Origin: Eubacterium sp. TM05-53
Lineage (GTDB): Bacteria > Bacillota_I > Bacilli_A > Erysipelotrichales > Erysipelotrichaceae
Direction of reading: 5' to 3'
Assembly: GCF_003436425.1 (NCBI RefSeq)
Contig: NZ_QSPK01000094.1
Location: 1 to 6,650, forward strand
Length of the DNA stretch: 6,650 nt
Shown: positions 5,257 through 6,650 of the stretch, in pieces
Layout of the letters: the number at the start of each line of letters is the position of its first letter
How positions within the stretch are numbered: the stretch's first letter is position 1
Notes under the pieces: model-generated
Seen by the model: only the letters and a program-made list of their open reading frames with translations
Told to the model about the DNA's origin: nothing
Databases searched by the model: none
Position numbers and translations under genes: made by a program

Positions 5257-6537
5257 ATGTTTGTAGATCAGGTCAAAGTTCATATAAAAGCAGGTAAAGG
5301 TGGAGATGGTTTAGTAAGTTTTCGCCATGAGAAATATGTTGCCTATGGTGGACCTTTTGGAGGCGATGGAGGTAACGGTGGAGATGTCATTTTTGAAGCC
5401 GATCCAGGAATGACAACACTTTTAGATTTGCGTTATCACCGTAAAATAATCGCTACTCCGGGTGAAAAAGGTAAAAACAAAAAGATGCACGGAGCCAATG
5501 GAGAACATAAAATTGTAAAGGTTCCATTAGGAACCATTGTAAAAAGAGTAGATAATAATCAGGTCTTAGCCGATTTGACAAAACCACACCAACGCCAAGT
5601 TGTAGCACATGGTGGTCGTGGAGGTCGTGGTAACTGGCACTTTAGATCAAGCCACAATACAGCACCAAAATATGCAGAACAAGGTATTTTAGGTGAAGAA
5701 TTTGATTGTGTTGTAGAATTAAGAGTACTTGCCGATGTTGGATTGGTAGGATTCCCTAGTGTTGGAAAATCAACATTCCTAGATGCCGTTAGTAAAGCGC
5801 GTCCGGAAATTGGAGACTATCCATTTACGACAATCACACCCAATGTTGGGGTTGTACAAACCGGAGATGGAAGAAGCTTTGTGCTAGCTGATTTACCAGG
5901 ACTTATTGAAGGAGCAAGTGATGGTAAAGGTTTGGGTCACCAGTTCTTGCGTCACATTGAAAGATGTCGTGTAATTATTCACGTTATTGATATGGGTGCA
6001 GAAGATGGAAGAGATCCATTAAATGATTATGAAGTCATTAATAATGAGTTGAAGTCTTACCAGATTCGTTTATTGGAAAGGCCACAAATCGTTGTCGCAA
6101 ATAAAATGGATATGGAAAATGCCGAAGAAAATGTTCGCCGCTTTAAAGAAAAATATCCAGATATCCCAGTGTATGAAACAACAACGATCATTCATGAAGG
6201 TTTAGACCCAGTACTAAGAAAAGCTGCCGATCTTCTTGCGACAACACCCGTATTCCCAATTACGGAAGATACAGGTGAAACAGGTGTTATGTATACATTT
6301 GAAGAGAAGAAGAAAGACATCATTATTGAAAAAGAAGATGATGGCGTATGGAATGTTTCAGGTCCTAGACTTGAGCGTGTATTTGACATCAATAAGTTGA
6401 ATACAGAAGAAGACTTCTATCTATTTGCCAATAAGATGCGTTATCTTGGAATTGATACAGCTTTAAGAGAAGCCGGTTGTCAAGATGGAGATACAGTACG
6501 TTTATTAGGCTTTGAATTTGAATTTATTGAAAACTAA
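5257..6537 (+). CDS. obg: GTPase Obg (CgtA), ribosome assembly and stress GTPase
   Basis: Essential P-loop GTPase that binds the 50S subunit and acts in late large-subunit assembly, with links to (p)ppGpp and stress responses. The 426 aa (B. subtilis Obg is 428) show three domains. The glycine-rich Obg fold (1-158) includes GGDGGNGGDV and GGRGGRGN. The G domain carries G1 GFPSVGKST (165-173), switch I YPFTTITPN (188-196), G3 DLPG (212-215) and G4 NKMD (282-285). The C-terminal OCT domain (about 340-426) has the typical FDINKLNTEEDFYLFANKM. The G5 site, usually SA, reads TTTIIHEGL (308-316) with T-T instead. The start ATG has GGAGG 6 nt upstream. The stop codon forms part of the terminator stem that follows. 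Confidence 0.97.
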   Translation: MFVDQVKVHIKAGKGGDGLVSFRHEKYVAYGGPFGGDGGNGGDVIFEADPGMTTLLDLRYHRKIIATPGEKGKNKKMHGANGEHKIVKVPLGTIVKRVDNNQVLADLTKPHQRQVVAHGGRGGRGNWHFRSSHNTAPKYAEQGILGEEFDCVVELRVLADVGLVGFPSVGKSTFLDAVSKARPEIGDYPFTTITPNVGVVQTGDGRSFVLADLPGLIEGASDGKGLGHQFLRHIERCRVIIHVIDMGAEDGRDPLNDYEVINNELKSYQIRLLERPQIVVANKMDMENAEENVRRFKEKYPDIPVYETTTIIHEGLDPVLRKAADLLATTPVFPITEDTGETGVMYTFEEKKKDIIIEKEDDGVWNVSGPRLERVFDINKLNTEEDFYLFANKMRYLGIDTALREAGCQDGDTVRLLGFEFEFIEN

Positions 6538-6565
6538 GGTTACACATTGTGTAGCCTTTTCTTTT
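6536..6565 (+). terminator. Intrinsic terminator of obg
   Basis: AAGGTTACAC (6536-6545) pairs with GTGTAGCCTT (6549-6558) over ten base pairs with one wobble and a three-base loop, followed by TTTTCTTTT counting from 6557. The two A bases of the stem come from the obg stop codon. Confidence 0.88.
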
Positions 6566-6569
6566 GGTG

Positions 6570-6578
6570 TGGTATAAT
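6570..6578 (+). promoter_or_regulatory. Extended -10 promoter for the gene at the right edge
   Basis: TGG plus TATAAT (6570-6578) is a perfect extended -10 element (TGnTATAAT). A -35 is not obvious, because the upstream bases are the obg terminator; the best fit, TTGTGT at 6547-6552, has a 20-bp spacer. Transcription would start near 6585. Confidence 0.7.
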
Positions 6579-6618
6579 GCTTCTGAGGTGTTTTAATCTG
6601 AAAATAAAATTTATAAAA

Positions 6619-6650
6619 ATGAAGAAGTTAGAAGTACAAAAGGGCGCAAA
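6619..6650 (+). CDS. 5' end of a further gene, cut by the window edge
   Basis: A frame starting at ATG 6619 reads MKKLEVQKGA and runs off the window. It lies downstream of a strong extended -10. No ribosome binding site precedes this ATG. In the same open frame a CTG at 6598 lies 7 nt after GAGGTG (6585-6590) and would add seven residues (KIKFIK after the start). The ten residues are too few to identify it. The opening faintly recalls MurA-type enzymes (…KLxVxGG…), which is only a guess. Confidence 0.4.
   Translation, partial: MKKLEVQKGA

Noticed and set aside
6192..6392. Minus-strand serine-rich frame opposite obg
   Set aside because: Shadow of the conserved OCT region of Obg; low-complexity product.
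1..6650. CRISPR array, insertion sequence, tRNA or phage genes
   Set aside because: No regularly spaced repeats, transposase-like protein, terminal inverted repeats or tRNA fold were seen on reading both strands.

Overview
The window looks like the chromosome of a low-GC Gram-positive bacterium (Bacillota). The support is the AT-rich codon usage, strong AGGAGG-type ribosome binding sites, the rplU-prp-rpmA-obg order, and an L27 with the N-terminal extension that Prp removes in Firmicutes. The style fits Erysipelotrichia or a relative, but that placement is inference; no rRNA or lineage-specific marker is present.

Layout. Positions 11-1111 (minus strand) hold a seven-helix membrane protein with a GGDEF diguanylate cyclase domain whose C-terminal end appears cut short. 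A gap of about 200 bp separates it from a divergent 58-aa two-helix membrane protein (1319-1495) that ends at a clear terminator. A promoter-like extended -10 sits directly behind that terminator and starts a unit of a 92-aa two-helix membrane protein (1545-1823), a mannose-family PTS IIC (1833-2612) and a IID (2622-3386). No IIA or IIB gene is in the window, so this permease must borrow its phosphoryl-transfer subunits from elsewhere. A RimJ/RimL-like GNAT acetyltransferase follows (3511-4044).

The second half is a conserved housekeeping block. A near-consensus promoter (TTGACG, 17 bp, TAAAAT; 4131-4159) is predicted to start transcription at the base of a structured leader (about 4166-4260, probable L21 autoregulatory leader). 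It is followed by rplU (L21), prp (cysteine protease that trims L27), rpmA (L27 with cleavable [10 protein letters not shown] prefix), an intrinsic terminator or attenuator, and obg (ribosome-assembly GTPase), which ends at its own terminator. Another extended -10 promoter and the first codons of a further gene lie at the right edge.

I did not find a convincing new system. The points most worth a second look are the small membrane protein tied to an orphan PTS IIC-IID pair and probably translated from a leaderless mRNA, the shortened cyclase, and the terminator-promoter fusion used twice in the window.
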